A stretch of DNA of 64,000 nt, from the NCBI GenBank assembly GCA_024362935.1, contig JANCRA010000040.1, positions 186,001 through 250,000 of the forward strand, given 5' to 3'. Positions 62,835 to 64,000 of the stretch are shown here, piece after piece (the first letter of the stretch is position 1; each line of letters begins with the position of its first letter). Under the pieces are notes generated by a model. It worked only from the letters and a program-made list of their open reading frames with translations. It made no database searches and was not told where the DNA came from. Origin of the DNA: Setophaga petechia (lineage: Eukaryota; Chordata; Aves; Passeriformes; Parulidae). A program made the position numbers and the translations under genes.

Positions 62835-64000
62835 ACACCTCCAAAAAAACAAGTATTTTCCCCCCTTATTTCCAGATTGATGGATGACAGATTCATGGAT
62901 GGATGATTTTGGATGGAGCCTCCAAATCTGTACGTGGGGTTTTTTCTGCCTTATTTTCCCTCTTTCCCATTTCCTGTTGACTGCATTGACACAAGTCAAT
63001 GACAGGTGTTGCTATTAACTTTTATCACTGAAGTATTTTACATGAGGAAGTACAAAATCCGGTGACACCAACCTAAAGCACAACTGCAGCCATAGTGCTT
63101 TACAATTAAGACAAGGTTGATTAGGGAGCTCTTTTTTCTCATCTTGCAGATGGCAGTCTACATTTTGTAGCTGGCTACAGCTTCTGTCAAGAGAAAGCAG
63201 ATGGGGATGTCATGATGTTTTCATAGTGAGGATCCTAAAACACTGTAAGAGTAATAAAAACAAGAAAACCCCAATGATATACAGACTGCTATTACTTCCC
63301 CTGCTGTAAGAGGCAGCTTTAATTAAATATATTCACAGCTAACTAACTGCAGATTGGAGGGAGTACTGGGACTGAAAGGTTGCCACTGAAAGATAAACTG
63401 TGACAACCAACAGTCACATTGAAAAAGAAACCAAAACAACAACCCTGCTCTTTGGGCAGTGCCTGGAAAAAGAGACAATTTCTCACAGGTGATCTGCAAA
63501 GTTATGCCCATTTCTGAAACTTAAAGCATAAAATCTGACTCAAAAATAAATAAGCACCACCAGCATCCAAGAATGCCAAATTTCAGATGGCAGAGGCTTT
63601 GGCTGCAGGGTAGAAAAGGTTTCCAAAACAATCTTGCCCTGCTCTGAAATGTCACCTCTCACTCATTCAATCTTTATTTAGCTTTCTCTTGAGATCTGCC
63701 AAGCCCAGTAGCACTTCCTCCAGAAGAATTTTTTTATAAGCCAAGGACTTATTCCCAAAGGGAATGAACCTTTATTAGGGAACAAAAAAGGCATCTGGTT
63801 CAAATCAAATAGTGGATCAGAGAGAAGGAATATTTTTTCTTTACTGATAGAAGATTTCTGCAGCTTCCAGTGAACAGAATGGGGCACAGAATGCCAATTT
63901 AATGAAGCAGCACTGTTTCCTCTGACTCCAGCAGGGAAGTTTGCTGTTGCAAGGCAGAGACTCCTGGGAGCTGCTAGTTACTTCCTCTGTGACCTTGGGT
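62835..64000. other. Intergenic sequence at the right end
   Basis: Apart from the decayed GGAT repeat beside the LTR, I see nothing recognisable. Confidence 0.6.
62875..62920 (+). repeat. Degenerate GGAT tetranucleotide repeat
   Basis: TTGATGGATGACAGATTC and ATGGATGGATGATTTTGGAT form a decayed microsatellite just outside the solo LTR. Confidence 0.7.

Noticed and set aside
35641..64000. Possible FOLH1/NAALAD2-type neighbour gene expected upstream of NOX4 by synteny
   Set aside because: None of the open frames on either strand shows the peptidase motifs I looked for, so the neighbour, if present, starts beyond the window.
1..64000. CRISPR arrays, bacterial operons, tRNA or rRNA genes
   Set aside because: No regular spaced repeats, bacterial-type gene packing or cloverleaf/rRNA sequences were seen; the sequence is vertebrate nuclear DNA.

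Overview
The window is vertebrate nuclear DNA, almost certainly from a bird and probably a songbird. The evidence is a single-copy vertebrate gene with short coding exons and GT-AG introns, many CR1-type LINE fragments (including tails ending near TTCTATG), and two LTRs resembling avian endogenous retrovirus families. It holds no bacterial-type genes; most open frames are chance frames in introns, repeats or the CpG island.

The only gene I can support is NOX4 (NADPH oxidase 4), on the minus strand. Eleven consecutive coding exons are visible: exon 1 at 35136-35192, then 34209-34304, 25052-25162, 24044-24128, 23306-23403, 21434-21461, 19146-19218, 14551-14631, 10495-10723, 8336-8500 and 8143-8205. 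Their lengths sum to 1086 nt, or 362 codons, with matching phases at every junction and no stop. They cover all six membrane segments, the four haem-ligand histidines, the long extracellular E-loop and the FAD-binding HPFT motif. The rest of the C-terminal FAD/NADPH dehydrogenase domain must lie to the left of base 1; bases 1-8142 are intron.

Exon 1 sits in a CpG island (about 34740-35640), the probable promoter. The first in-frame ATG is at 35192, with an in-frame stop about 100 bases upstream and no upstream ATG in any frame for nearly 400 bases.

The right part (about 35.6-64 kb) is AT-rich and I see no convincing gene there. It holds an LTR of about 1.1 kb at 37451-38534, an internal fragment of a CR1 reverse transcriptase at 40650-41330 (minus), and a solo LTR at 62327-62829 with a 5-bp target-site duplication. 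The NOX4 introns carry further CR1 tails, A-rich tracts and two striking short inverted repeats (21950-22000 and 24739-24777).

I found no new multi-gene system. The observations most worth checking are the lengthened NOX4 E-loop, a competing splice donor after exon 9, the intronic hairpins, the GC-rich tandem repeat in intron 1, and the LTR close to the promoter. Comparisons with human NOX4 are from memory, not from an alignment run here.
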